A DNA stretch of 64,000 nucleotides from Dyadobacter flavalbus (GTDB taxonomy: Bacteria; Bacteroidota; Bacteroidia; Cytophagales; Spirosomataceae). Every line of letters starts with the position of its first letter. Position 1 is the stretch's first letter. The translations under genes and the position numbers were made by a program. The DNA lies in the NCBI RefSeq assembly GCF_006149045.1, contig NZ_VBSN01000038.1, positions 1-64,000 on the forward strand, in the 5' to 3' direction. The notes below the pieces were generated by a model. It had not been told where the DNA came from and searched no databases. It worked only from the letters and a program-made list of their open reading frames with translations. Positions 54,564 through 63,899 of the stretch are shown piece after piece.

Positions 54564-55772
54564 TTACATGGCCCCGGCTGCTTTTTCTACGGCATCCAGA
54601 ACGCGCATGATATTGCCGCCCCAGATTTTCTCAATGTCTTTGGCCGAATATCCGCGTTTCACCAGTTCTTCCGTAATTCCGCCGATCTGGCTTACATCCT
54701 TAAGACCGATTACTTCCCCGCCGCCATCCAGGTCCATACCGATGCCGACATGATCCACACTCGTCAGTTTGATCACATGTTCAATATGGTCCACAGCCTC
54801 GCTCAGCGTCGGCATGTCCGATTTGTATTTTTCATTAATGGCCTTCATTTCGTCCCGGAGCGCTTTTTTATCATCATCCGACAAATCCGTCTGACGGATT
54901 TTCAGGCGGAGTGCCTTGAGTGACATTTCATGCGGTTGGGAAGGTTTTTTCACAAAGCCCGGAACAAAATTGATCTGGATGACGCCTCCGTTTTTCGCAA
55001 GCGCCTTGATCATGTCGTCCGTCATGTTTCTTGGTACGTCGCACAGGGCGCGGCAGGAGGAGTGCGAAGCAATGACGGGTGCTTTGGTCAGTTTGATCAC
55101 GTCGTAAAATGTAGAATCGGAGACATGGGAAATATCGACCATCATGCCCAGTCTGTTCATTTCCTTGACGACTTCTTCACCCAGTTTGCTCAATCCGTTG
55201 TGTTCCGGCCCGTCGCCATCCGTGGAAGAATCGCAGATGTCATTGTTGGAAGAATGTGAAAGCGTTACATAGCGGAGGCCGAGATCGTAGTACTGTTTCA
55301 GGTTGGATATGTCTTTTCCGATGGGCCAGCCATTTTCCATACCGATAAATACAGCTCTTTTGCCTTCTTTCTGCAAACGGTAGGCATCCTTGGAAGTCGT
55401 TGCAAGACCGGCCACATTCGGGTTCAGTTTTACGGCTTCGTGTATTTTATCAAAAATGGCCAGTGCCTTTTGCTTGGCTTCCAGCGTCGCCTCGTCCGAA
55501 CGTTTACCCTGTCCGAGATAAACGGCGAAAAACATGCCGTCCATGCCGCCTCTGATCATGCGCGGGAAGTCGATCTGCGAACGGTCTTTTTCATAATCAT
55601 GTTCCACGGCAATGTCAAAGCCGGGCTTCATCATGTTGATCGGCACATCGGCATGCGTATCGATTGTCAGTGCTTTGGCGTGTATTTTTGCCGCTTTGGG
55701 CGACAATGCATTCGGAGCCGTCTGTGCAAGTGAAAGCACGGGAAGTGATAAAAGGAGCAGAAGCTTTTTCAT
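54564..55772 (-). CDS. Exported M19 (membrane) dipeptidase
   Basis: 402 residues with a signal peptide (MKKLLLLLSLPVLSLAQT). M19 family zinc-site segments are present: TIDTHADVPINM (HxD), FIGMENGWPIG (Glu), VDISHVSD and IASHSSCRALCDVPRNM (His), and VGIGMDLDGGG (Asp). The family hydrolyses dipeptides, often tolerating a D-residue on the C-terminal side, so murein-derived or dietary dipeptides are plausible substrates. Likely periplasmic. No gene is close enough for an operon. Confidence 0.93.
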   Translation of the reverse strand: MKKLLLLLSLPVLSLAQTAPNALSPKAAKIHAKALTIDTHADVPINMMKPGFDIAVEHDYEKDRSQIDFPRMIRGGMDGMFFAVYLGQGKRSDEATLEAKQKALAIFDKIHEAVKLNPNVAGLATTSKDAYRLQKEGKRAVFIGMENGWPIGKDISNLKQYYDLGLRYVTLSHSSNNDICDSSTDGDGPEHNGLSKLGEEVVKEMNRLGMMVDISHVSDSTFYDVIKLTKAPVIASHSSCRALCDVPRNMTDDMIKALAKNGGVIQINFVPGFVKKPSQPHEMSLKALRLKIRQTDLSDDDKKALRDEMKAINEKYKSDMPTLSEAVDHIEHVIKLTSVDHVGIGMDLDGGGEVIGLKDVSQIGGITEELVKRGYSAKDIEKIWGGNIMRVLDAVEKAAGAM

Positions 55773-56008
55773 TTAAAATAACAGGAGATGGTGAATGAAT
55801 GAAGGAATACAAGTTGATTTAAATTGAATGTTTTTTTTGGTAATATCAACTTTACCGGATTAATCCTTTCTTTACTCCAAATTGTCCGTTATATCTTGCT
55901 ATTTGTTGGTCGGTAAGTCACGAACGCCACTTGCATGAAAATTTCCTCAGGTACTGGAAAACGGCGTTTTCAGTCCTATCTTTATAGCCGTTTTCAGTTC
56001 TGCATTAC

Positions 56009-57019
56009 ATGAAAAAAGGGATTCTTTTTCTGATCTTGGCCTGGCTTGTTTGTCCTGATGCAGACGCTCAGGTTACTTATTTCGGCGATATTCTTGGCAA
56101 CGGTTTCAAACAGGCAACCATCGTTTTTCCGCCTGATTACGAAGGCAGCGTAACTTGTACGGTCATCAGGAAACCGGCTCCCGGGCAACAGGCAAAGTCC
56201 GTTCTGTACGTGCATGGATTCAACGATTATTTTTTTCAGGAAGAAATGGCCGATCGTTTCATTAAAGAAGGTTACAACTTTTACGCCGTTGATCTTCGGA
56301 AATATGGCCGCTCGTGGCTTGCCAACCAGAAACGGAACGATGTACGCGACCTGTCGGAGTATTTTGCAGATATTGATACGGTGCTGCATATCATGCGCAG
56401 CGAAGGTTCCGGAAAGATTTTGTTATACGGTCATTCGCTCGGCGGCCTTGTCGCGTCGTTGTATGCAGATGCGCGTTCCGGAAAGGAACTGTTTGATGCC
56501 GTTTTGCTCAACAGTCCGTATTTTGATCCGGAAATGCATTCTGTTTTAAAGAAAAAACCCGCTTCGCTGATACTGAACCGGGCTGAAAAGCATCCTGAAA
56601 CAACCCTGAATTCCGGTTTGAACCCGCTTTACGGAGAAAGTCTGCACAAGGATGCATTCGGGGAATGGAGCTATAACCTCAGCTGGAAGCCGCATGAGGC
56701 GCCGCCGGTAAGTTACGGCTGGGTAAAAGCCATGTACGATGCGCAGCAGAAAGTTGCCGGAGGACTGCAGATCGGCAAACCCGTGCTGGTGCTGCATGCC
56801 GCCCGGTCGCTGGACGAGAAAAAATGGAGCGAAGCTTTTTTCACGGCAGATGCTGTCCTGAACGTATCCAAAATTGCCGGCATGGCCCGAAACATTCAGG
56901 GACAATACAGCATTCAGGCCGTGCAAGGCGGCATGCACGATCTGATTTTGTCACGCAAGGCTGTACGCGACGATGTTTATGAAACGATTTTCAGCTGGGC
57001 ACGACGGAATATCAAGTAA
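56009..57019 (+). CDS. Exported alpha/beta hydrolase (serine aminopeptidase S33 / monoglyceride lipase-like)
   Basis: 336 residues with a signal peptide (MKKGILFLILAWLVCPDADAQ). It has the hydrolase fold: oxyanion region SVLYVHGFNDYFFQ, nucleophile Ser143 in YGHSLGGLVAS, and a late His in QGGMHDLILSRK. Acid Asp probably near LDEKKW. The lid region (about 175-225) is typical of the Hydrolase_4 subgroup, so lipid or ester hydrolysis is as likely as peptidase activity. Convergent with the GH127 gene, which ends 20 bases away. Confidence 0.85.
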   Translation: MKKGILFLILAWLVCPDADAQVTYFGDILGNGFKQATIVFPPDYEGSVTCTVIRKPAPGQQAKSVLYVHGFNDYFFQEEMADRFIKEGYNFYAVDLRKYGRSWLANQKRNDVRDLSEYFADIDTVLHIMRSEGSGKILLYGHSLGGLVASLYADARSGKELFDAVLLNSPYFDPEMHSVLKKKPASLILNRAEKHPETTLNSGLNPLYGESLHKDAFGEWSYNLSWKPHEAPPVSYGWVKAMYDAQQKVAGGLQIGKPVLVLHAARSLDEKKWSEAFFTADAVLNVSKIAGMARNIQGQYSIQAVQGGMHDLILSRKAVRDDVYETIFSWARRNIK

Positions 57020-57039
57020 ATTTCAGATGGGTTTTTATC

Positions 57040-59079
57040 TTATTTCACAACCGGAAAAGCAACAATCCGAACTTTGGTAAAGCCGTAAGGAACAAGCGTG
57101 ATTTTCTCGATTTCCGGGTTTACATCGCCTTTGTAAATGCCTTCCCGGTCCGTAACAGGCTGCCTGGCCAGGCCATCGACCACTTTCCAGTTCGGTATTT
57201 TTTTCGCGGAGGCGGTGATTTCAACAGGCACATGCGCCAGGTTCCAGACAAAATTGCCGGCTACGGGCTTTACATTCCTGACCGTCAGATTGGCCGCCGG
57301 ATTGTTTACAATGTCCTGTATCAAACCGTAATTCCAGTCGGTTTCAGGAAAAACGCTGTAATAATCGCCTTCCACCTTGTCATTTTCCTTTTTCCATTTT
57401 TCACCGATTTTCAGTGCGTACACGAGCGGACCTCTTTCTATGGTTCTTGAATTTTTGCCCCAGTTGGAAGTCGTAACTTCCATAGGCAGCTGCAAGGTGA
57501 GTTGGTCGCCGCTTTTCCAGGTACGGTCGATCGTTACGATCTGAGCGCCTTTTTCTCTTCTCAGTTCCTTTCCGTTGATGGAAAGCACGGCTTCCCCGCA
57601 CCAGTCCGGAATTCGGAGCTGCATCGGAAAAGCAACATCTTTGGGCATTGTGAAATCAAAACGGATGTTTTCTTCAAACGGGTAATTCGTTACTTCATGG
57701 ATTGTCACTTCGGTTGCGCTTGCCCCGACTTTCAACTTGATTTCATTCGGGCTGTATTCAAGTGCTGCCAAGCCGTTGTCCGGCGTTGCATACCACAAAT
57801 GACTGGCAAACTTGGTCCAGCTCTGGTGCATGTTGGCAAGACAACACGTGTAGCCGCTGCGCATGCCGAGCACGTTGTTCATCTGCCGGTCAAAAGGCAG
57901 GGAAAAATCAAAAACACCACGGCTGATCTGCACCTGATTGGCGATCTGAAAATATTGTTTATGGTTGTAATCATCGGTCGTCTGCGCGGGAAGTGCGTTG
58001 AAAGTCATTCTTTCCAGCGCATCCATGTACCGGATATCGCCGGTAACGGCAATAATTTCTTCGAGCGAATACATGGCTTCGGCAATCGTGCAAAGTTCCA
58101 CGCCCTGCGTCGGCGCGTTGCCGTGCAAATCTTCATCACCGGAGAATATGCCCATAGGTAAGCCGTGCAGATGCATCAGATCGTTGAAACCTGTTTTCAG
58201 GTTTTTCAGGTACTTTTCATCCTTTGTCCGCTGGTAATTTACCGAAGGTGCTTTCAGGGCCATACCGACGTTTACAGCATGCCGTTGCATCCATTTGTCC
58301 TTGTTTTGCTGTGCGGCGGCATTAATTACCCAGTCGCGGTTACCAAGCCATTCGCTCCATTGAAAAGATTGTGATTCAATCAAGGAAGCCAGTTCAAGTA
58401 GCGACGGTTCTTTGGTTATGCCGTAAAGCCACTGCGCCATCATGGCATTGTCGGTTCCGCGGGACTGTGCCCATTCGGTCCATTTTCCGAGCGTACAGGT
58501 TTTCAGCGCGGCAAGCTGATACTGAAAATATTTTGACATAAACGGCACAACACGCGGATCGTTCGTGGCCTGATAATACTGTTTGATCACTTTCAGCATC
58601 ACCATTTTCGGCCACCAGTCTTCTCCGGCAGCACAGTTTTCGGGTGTGATTTGAATATTCTTTTCCCGTTCATCCTTTGTCAGCGGGCCGAAATAACCGG
58701 AAGGCCGCTGGTGATCAATCGTCCAGTTGATATATTTTGACACTTTGTCTTTCAATTCCTTGTCGTCCAGCAAATAGGCGAGGGGAACGGCACCGTCCAG
58801 CCAGTAAGGCGTTTCTTCCCAGCCGTCGCCTTTACCGCCAAGCCAGCCATTGTCATTTTTGACTTTTGCATAAACTTCGTCCAGATGCCCGGTTGTGCCG
58901 TTGCGCATGGTTAACAGCTGGTCTTTAAGCCAGCCTTTGGGTTTGATGGCCGACAAGGGAACTTCTGAATAGGGCTGCGAAGCCAGCGATTGTGCATTCA
59001 GGTTTTTTGATCCGGAGAAAACCAGAGCAAAGGATAAGAGAACGGCTTTTGACAACAGGGCAAATTTTTGATCAGACAT
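57040..59079 (-). CDS. Beta-L-arabinofuranosidase, GH127 (DUF1680)
   Basis: 679 residues with an N-terminal signal (about 1-30). GH127 hallmarks: the barrel motif GDGWEETPYWLDG (about 80-95), Glu328-x-Cys330 in GVELCTIAEA and Cys412-Cys413 in YTCCLANMHQ, which in the characterised family member from Bifidobacterium form the zinc site with the catalytic cysteine. A C-terminal beta-sandwich follows (about 440-679). It should release beta-L-arabinofuranose, for example from arabino-oligosaccharides on hydroxyproline-rich plant glycoproteins. With the GH51 enzyme it extends the arabinose set. Monocistronic. Confidence 0.93.
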   Translation of the reverse strand: MSDQKFALLSKAVLLSFALVFSGSKNLNAQSLASQPYSEVPLSAIKPKGWLKDQLLTMRNGTTGHLDEVYAKVKNDNGWLGGKGDGWEETPYWLDGAVPLAYLLDDKELKDKVSKYINWTIDHQRPSGYFGPLTKDEREKNIQITPENCAAGEDWWPKMVMLKVIKQYYQATNDPRVVPFMSKYFQYQLAALKTCTLGKWTEWAQSRGTDNAMMAQWLYGITKEPSLLELASLIESQSFQWSEWLGNRDWVINAAAQQNKDKWMQRHAVNVGMALKAPSVNYQRTKDEKYLKNLKTGFNDLMHLHGLPMGIFSGDEDLHGNAPTQGVELCTIAEAMYSLEEIIAVTGDIRYMDALERMTFNALPAQTTDDYNHKQYFQIANQVQISRGVFDFSLPFDRQMNNVLGMRSGYTCCLANMHQSWTKFASHLWYATPDNGLAALEYSPNEIKLKVGASATEVTIHEVTNYPFEENIRFDFTMPKDVAFPMQLRIPDWCGEAVLSINGKELRREKGAQIVTIDRTWKSGDQLTLQLPMEVTTSNWGKNSRTIERGPLVYALKIGEKWKKENDKVEGDYYSVFPETDWNYGLIQDIVNNPAANLTVRNVKPVAGNFVWNLAHVPVEITASAKKIPNWKVVDGLARQPVTDREGIYKGDVNPEIEKITLVPYGFTKVRIVAFPVVK

Positions 59080-59190
59080 GATTGATTTTCAGGATACAGG
59101 AACGTACTTCTTTTAACAGGCCAGGCAGCCATGCAAAGAAGATGACTGGAAGTCATTTTTACTTGATGTTTCCGCTCTGAAAATAACGGA

Positions 59191-60138
59191 TCAGTTGCTT
59201 TCGCTTTTACCAAAAAACCTGGATTTCGGGCTTTTCCTGTTGACAAGGTCTTTTACAGCTTCTGCCGTTTCTATCGGATAATCGGATTCGATGATGGAAG
59301 CGCCGTCTTTGGCAATGTTCAAGTATGCGGCTTTTCTTTCCTCTGCACTTTTCAGTTTATCGTAGGAAGATGCCGCTGAAATCATGCACATGGCGCCTTT
59401 TTGATGCAGCAGATCGTATAGTTCCTTATTTTCCGGCTTCACCTGCGGCCCGATGTACGCAATAAGCTGTGAAAAAGGAACGCCGGCTTTTACATAATCA
59501 TCATATTCTTTCCGGTTTCTGATAAATGCCGAAAACATGCTTTTTTTGTTATTTTTCAGATAATAAAGAGCCTGCTCCGGATTGTGGACTGTCAGCATGA
59601 CAAAAGCATCCGCATGGTGCTTGCGGATAATGGCTGCTGTCATTTCCAGCGGTACATCTTTATGGTCGAGGTTCAGGACGGTTTTGCCACGTGCCCATTC
59701 AATGACTTCGGATAAAGTGGGAATGGAATAATCGGTAACATTTCCTTCGGCGTCTTTTAGGCGGAATTTCAGCAGTTCAGCATACGTGTAATCCGAAACC
59801 TTGCCGGTTCCGGTCGTTGTACGTTCCAGCGTGGCATCGTGCATAAGCACAATCACGCTGTCTTTGGTCAGTCGCGGATCTATCTCAAAAAATGCCGGTG
59901 TATATTTCAGCGTATTTTCAAAAGTAGCCACCGAGTTTTCCGGAAATCCTTTGACCATTCCGCCGCGATGGCCTGCAATGATCAGGATGTCGTTACCTGT
60001 AAATTCAAAAAAGTGGTGAAGATCCGTGGCATTGTTTATTTTCAAAACGTTAAGTCCACCCTGTGCAAAAGCGGAATGCAGGCCAACGAAATACAGGTTT
60101 AAAACAAAAGCAAGTTTAAAGATCAGGTTCTTTTTCAT
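59191..60138 (-). CDS. Exported glycerophosphodiester phosphodiesterase-family protein
   Basis: 315 residues with a signal peptide (LIFKLAFVLNLYFVGLHSAFAQ). The GDPD barrel has the expected HRG segment AGHRGGMVKGFPENS, acidic metal site FFEIDPRLTKDSVIVLMHD, then TLERTTTGTGKVSDYTYAELLKFRLKD, and a late ESDYP. It hydrolyses glycerophosphodiesters to sn-glycerol 3-phosphate and an alcohol; being exported it probably acts on lipid breakdown products. Not close enough to the upstream permease gene (298 bp) to be in its operon. Confidence 0.9.
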   Translation of the reverse strand: MKKNLIFKLAFVLNLYFVGLHSAFAQGGLNVLKINNATDLHHFFEFTGNDILIIAGHRGGMVKGFPENSVATFENTLKYTPAFFEIDPRLTKDSVIVLMHDATLERTTTGTGKVSDYTYAELLKFRLKDAEGNVTDYSIPTLSEVIEWARGKTVLNLDHKDVPLEMTAAIIRKHHADAFVMLTVHNPEQALYYLKNNKKSMFSAFIRNRKEYDDYVKAGVPFSQLIAYIGPQVKPENKELYDLLHQKGAMCMISAASSYDKLKSAEERKAAYLNIAKDGASIIESDYPIETAEAVKDLVNRKSPKSRFFGKSESN

Positions 60139-60286
60139 AAAGCATCAGGTTTGAAGGCCGGTTTGCAAAGGCATGGAACCGGAAATGGCAAGATTTTAAA
60201 ATGCAATGATGCGGAATATTTGCAATTTGTTAATCGTTTCTGAGGGAATTTAATACAATGACAACATAGCGAGGTGTGGAAAGCTT

Positions 60287-60440
60287 TTGGCTGTTAGCTT
60301 TTAGCCGTTAGGTTTTAGTACCGAGCCATTAAGTTTTAGTCCTAAGCCTTTGGTTTTTTCATGTTGCCAATAGTTTGTTGTTAAAGAACAAAAGCTAAGA
60401 GCCAATAGCTAATAGCCAAAAGCCAACAGCCAACAGCTAC
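60287..60440. repeat. Inverted 7-bp repeat array (AGCCAA type)
   Basis: Five heptamers of TTGGCTG/TTAGCCG type occupy 60287-60321, and seven of the complementary type (gagccaa, tagctaa, tagccaa, aagccaa, cagccaa and variants) occupy 60392-60440, the last overlapping the stop codon of the permease gene. Together they form a large imperfect inverted repeat about 150 bp long, able to fold when transcribed. Related heptamers occur at 18174-18194. Confidence 0.7.
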
Positions 60441-61771
60441 TCAATTTCCCGCTTCCGGTTGTAATAATAATATACCGGAATTCCCGAGCAGATAAGGAGA
60501 AGCCCTGTTAACGTCTGCATCGGCTGATTGATGGTACTGACGATCACAAGTACAAAACAGAAAGTGGAAAAAACAGCCGGGATCCATAGCGGAACCTTGT
60601 ACGGACGAGGCATTTTGTTTTTACGGAACAGAATGACGCCGAAAGCAGCGGCACCGTAAAACAGAAAGGAAGCAAACACCAGCAGATCCGTCAGCACATC
60701 AAAGCTTCCCGACCATACGAGCACAATGGACCAGATGGCCTGCATAAGGATCGAAAAAGAAGGCGTATGATAAACCGGGTGAATTTCAGCAGCTTTCCGG
60801 ATAAACAAGCCGTCTCTTGCCATGGCAAAAAATATCCTTGCAGAAAGAAGTATGGTTCCGTTGGTGCAGTTGAACGTGGTAAGTACAATCAGTACGGACA
60901 ACAAAATGGCGCCGTAACTGCCGCCCAGAACACGCGCAGCCTCAACGGCTGCAATCTGGCCCGGACCCAGGCTTTCTATCCGGCCGACCGGCAGCACATA
61001 CAGGTAAACGGCATTGATCATCAGATAAAGAAGAACAACGATGAGCGTTCCGGCGCCCAGCGCCAGCGGCAGGTTGCGCTGCGGGTTTTTGACTTCTTCG
61101 CCTGCAAAACCGATGTTGTTCCAGCCTTCATAACCCCAGAAAGCGCTTAACGAAGCGGCAAACATGGCGGCAAATAATTTCCAGCCGGTCGGGACCTGCG
61201 TGTTGGTCGCTGTAAAGTGTGCGAAATTCCCTTTTCCGGATGTTAACGCAAGTACCACAAAAGCCAGAATGGACAACACAATGCCTGCAATAAAATAAGT
61301 GCTCAGTTTCTCGCCGAAATGTACGCCGCGGTGATTTACATAGCTCAGGAAAAGGATCAGCAACGAAGCAATGATCTGGATGCTGGCGTTTCCAAGCATA
61401 TGCAGGCCCGGAATAATTTCATGAATGGATTCTGAAAAAACGTGGGCAAGTGCCGCAATCGTGGCCGTTTTCATGACTGCAAAACTTCCCCAGCCGTACA
61501 GAAAAGAGAAAAACTTGCCGTATATCTTACGAAAGTAAATGTATTCGCCCCCGGAACCCGGCATCATGGAGGCCAGTTCGGCATTACTCATGGCACCCAT
61601 CAGGCTCAGCGCACCGGCGAGCGCCCAGCAAAGCAGCACGAGCGACGGAGAATGCAGTTCAGCTGTCATCGGCGCTACTTTTTTGTAAATCCCGGAACCG
61701 ACAATGGCGCTGACAACCAGAAATATGGCCGAAACCGGATTTATGGATGGTTTTAAGGAATTGCTGCTCAT
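60437..61771 (-). CDS. APC-family amino acid permease
   Basis: 444 residues with about 12 membrane helices. The family signature GSGIYKKVAPMTAEL (about 24-40) and the LAGALSLMGAMSNAELASMMPGSGGEYIYFRK segment (about 52-84) are those of APC amino acid/polyamine transporters. It is the last gene of a three-gene operon: its ATG overlaps the stop of the epimerase-like gene by 4 bp (ATGA). The context suggests uptake of an amino acid or dipeptide handled by the two enzymes, perhaps D-glutamate (inference). The inverted repeat array begins at its stop codon. Confidence 0.9.
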   Translation of the reverse strand: MSSNSLKPSINPVSAIFLVVSAIVGSGIYKKVAPMTAELHSPSLVLLCWALAGALSLMGAMSNAELASMMPGSGGEYIYFRKIYGKFFSFLYGWGSFAVMKTATIAALAHVFSESIHEIIPGLHMLGNASIQIIASLLILFLSYVNHRGVHFGEKLSTYFIAGIVLSILAFVVLALTSGKGNFAHFTATNTQVPTGWKLFAAMFAASLSAFWGYEGWNNIGFAGEEVKNPQRNLPLALGAGTLIVVLLYLMINAVYLYVLPVGRIESLGPGQIAAVEAARVLGGSYGAILLSVLIVLTTFNCTNGTILLSARIFFAMARDGLFIRKAAEIHPVYHTPSFSILMQAIWSIVLVWSGSFDVLTDLLVFASFLFYGAAAFGVILFRKNKMPRPYKVPLWIPAVFSTFCFVLVIVSTINQPMQTLTGLLLICSGIPVYYYYNRKREIE

Positions 61772-62823
61772 GAAATGCCCGGTCTGGAAAGAATGGAAAG
61801 GGAACCGTCTTCCAGGATGAAACCGCTGTGATCGCTGTCTTCCAGCAGATCAAAACTGCCGTCCAGATCAAGGTAACGGGTGTGGGCACAGGCAAATGCG
61901 GCATGAAGGGCTGCGGAAATACTGATGCTGCTTTCGTCATTGCAGCCCCAGAAAAGCGCAATGTCGGCTTGCCGGGCAATGCTTTCTATTTCAAAAGCGG
62001 CCGTTATGCCGCCGCATTTCATGAGTTTGATGTTGAAAATTCCGAAAAGCCCGGCCTGCGCAAGCTGCAAGGCTGTTCTCGCATCTTTCAACGATTCATC
62101 CGCTGCCAGTTTTTTTCTGATTGGCTCGGGAAACTGCATCAGTTCCATGTTCATGCGCGGATGAAACGGCTGCTCGGTGAGTTCAAGCGGCAGGAATGAA
62201 GTTTTATCCAGGAAATAACGGAGGTTTTCTGCGGTGTAGCCTTCATTGGCATCCACCCGGATGGTAAAGTAATCACCAAATGTCTCGAACAAACGGATGA
62301 TCCGCTCCGCATCTTCTTCGGCATCAATGCCTGTTTTTACTTTCAATACCTTAAAACCCTGCGATTTGTATTCCTGTGCTTCCTGCAATGTGGCCGCAAC
62401 GTCTTTGATGCCGATTGTAACTGAAGTAAGCATTTTGCTGTGATGGCGGCCGTAGAAATCGACAATCGGCAACCCGATCCATTTTCCGAAAGCATCGTGC
62501 AGTGCTATATCAATGGCTGCCATGGTTGCCGGAAACTGCGGATATAATTTTCTGAAATGGCTAATGAGCGCATGAAATTCCCGGATATCTTTTCCGGCAA
62601 GTCCGCTTTGCACCTCGTCCGAATGGAGGTTAGCGAGCGTCTGCAGATGGGTTTCGCCGATCACTTCCGGATCAGGATTGGCAGCGCCTTTACCGCAGAT
62701 ACCGTTGGAAAGATGTATTTCCAGAAATATGATTTCAGCCGTGTGGATTGTTTCGCGCGCAATGGTATACGGTTTTTTTAAAGGAATCGACTTTGGGTAG
62801 GCGCGTACTGTTTTGATGTTCAT
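61768..62823 (-). CDS. Dipeptide epimerase-like enolase-superfamily enzyme (candidate N-acetyl-D-glutamate racemase)
   Basis: 351 residues of the muconate-lactonising/dipeptide epimerase group: catalytic lysines Lys161/Lys163 in KVLKVKTG and Lys266 in NIKLMKCGG, and metal ligands Asp191 (DANEG), Glu217 (ELTEQPF) and Asp242 (AADESL). The classical family reaction is L-Ala-D/L-Glu epimerisation. Here it overlaps a DUF1611 gene by 4 bp; in marine Proteobacteria and haloarchaea a DUF1611 enzyme (DgcN) makes N-acetyl-D-glutamate, which such a racemase (DgcA) converts to the L-form. Either role is compatible with the sequence; the neighbourhood favours the second. Confidence 0.85.
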   Translation of the reverse strand: MNIKTVRAYPKSIPLKKPYTIARETIHTAEIIFLEIHLSNGICGKGAANPDPEVIGETHLQTLANLHSDEVQSGLAGKDIREFHALISHFRKLYPQFPATMAAIDIALHDAFGKWIGLPIVDFYGRHHSKMLTSVTIGIKDVAATLQEAQEYKSQGFKVLKVKTGIDAEEDAERIIRLFETFGDYFTIRVDANEGYTAENLRYFLDKTSFLPLELTEQPFHPRMNMELMQFPEPIRKKLAADESLKDARTALQLAQAGLFGIFNIKLMKCGGITAAFEIESIARQADIALFWGCNDESSISISAALHAAFACAHTRYLDLDGSFDLLEDSDHSGFILEDGSLSILSRPGIS

Positions 62824-63860
62824 TTCAGAAGGGATTTCAGAGCCGGAATCATGCGGTCGCAGCCTTCCTGAATGGGCAGCAGAACCGGAATGCCAAATTT
62901 TTCTTCATAAGCGTTGCGGTAGCTTTCCATTTCATCGGTTGTACAGTCTTCGGTGTTCAGTGCAAGTGCAATGACTTTTGAGCCGTATAATCCGATCAGT
63001 TCCATTTCGGTTTCCAGCGACGGGATTTTGCCAAAATGCGGTTCCTTGTCAAAAAATTCTCTTTTGGGCGAATGCACCAAAATGACATGCCTTGCACAAC
63101 CCGACAGCAGAAATTCCGCCCCGCACGGGCCGCTCGGGTTCCGCAATGCGGACTGGCCTTCTATAAAAATGATTTGAGGAGAAGTTTCTGCATGGCACGT
63201 GAGAATGGCGTGTTCCAGCTCGCCGGAAACAAAATCGTTCAGCGTGGAATCAAAGATGAAACCGTATTTGCCGCCCTGAAGCCAGCCCGTCTGGCCGGTA
63301 TAGATCATCTGCGTATCCAGTCCGGCATCCGAACAGGATTTCATGAGCAATCTGGTCGTCGTACGTTTTCCAAGTGCGCAGTCGGTTCCCATAATGGCCA
63401 CTACGGGTGTTTTCAAATGCAGGATTTCGCCCGTCCAGAAATGCAGATCCGCAAATTTTCTTGGTTTACGGATATCGGTTAGCTGTACATGGTGCAGTCT
63501 GGCAAGTTCTGAAATATCCGGCCGCTCGGAAAGGTAATCATGCAGTCCGTTGACAATGGACAGTCCGTTTTCAATGGCCGTTTTTACCATTTGCAGCATA
63601 AAATCCGGAAATCGTCCGCCCGTCGTAGCTACACCAATGATGCAATATTGGGCGCCGGTGAGCAAGGCATCTTCAACGCTGGGGAATACAGGAATGTTCC
63701 GGTGCTTTCCGTCGAGCACTATTCCCGCATCCATGCCGGCATGCTTGGTGTCAATGACGCCGGTTATTAGAAAACGCTCGCTTTCGCGGATCAGTCCGTG
63801 TGCGGTTTTTGCATCTGCCGTAGCAAGCAGGCCGGCAGTAAGTATAATGGCTTTGTCCAT
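62820..63860 (-). CDS. DUF1611 P-loop protein (candidate D-glutamate N-acetyltransferase, DgcN-like)
   Basis: 346 residues. An N-terminal Rossmann-like part (about 1-130, DKAIILTAGLLATADAKTAHGLIRE) precedes a P-loop domain with GTDCALGKRT (158-167), then WLQGGKYGFIFDSTLNDFVSGELEHAIL and FIEGQSAL, all typical of DUF1611. The family was long unassigned; DgcN members acetylate D-glutamate. It leads an operon with the epimerase-like enzyme (4-bp overlap) and an APC permease (4-bp overlap). Upstream lies a divergent gene start, a TAATTTTG -7-like box (63890-63883) and repeats that may be an operator. The acetyltransferase role is inference by family and neighbour. Confidence 0.85.
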   Translation of the reverse strand: MDKAIILTAGLLATADAKTAHGLIRESERFLITGVIDTKHAGMDAGIVLDGKHRNIPVFPSVEDALLTGAQYCIIGVATTGGRFPDFMLQMVKTAIENGLSIVNGLHDYLSERPDISELARLHHVQLTDIRKPRKFADLHFWTGEILHLKTPVVAIMGTDCALGKRTTTRLLMKSCSDAGLDTQMIYTGQTGWLQGGKYGFIFDSTLNDFVSGELEHAILTCHAETSPQIIFIEGQSALRNPSGPCGAEFLLSGCARHVILVHSPKREFFDKEPHFGKIPSLETEMELIGLYGSKVIALALNTEDCTTDEMESYRNAYEEKFGIPVLLPIQEGCDRMIPALKSLLK

Positions 63861-63899
63861 TTACAAAATTGATTAACTGATCCAAAATTAGATTAAAAT

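Noticed and set aside
60281..60440. Integron or attachment site
   Set aside because: The structure is built of 7-bp simple repeats and no integrase or cassette genes are present.
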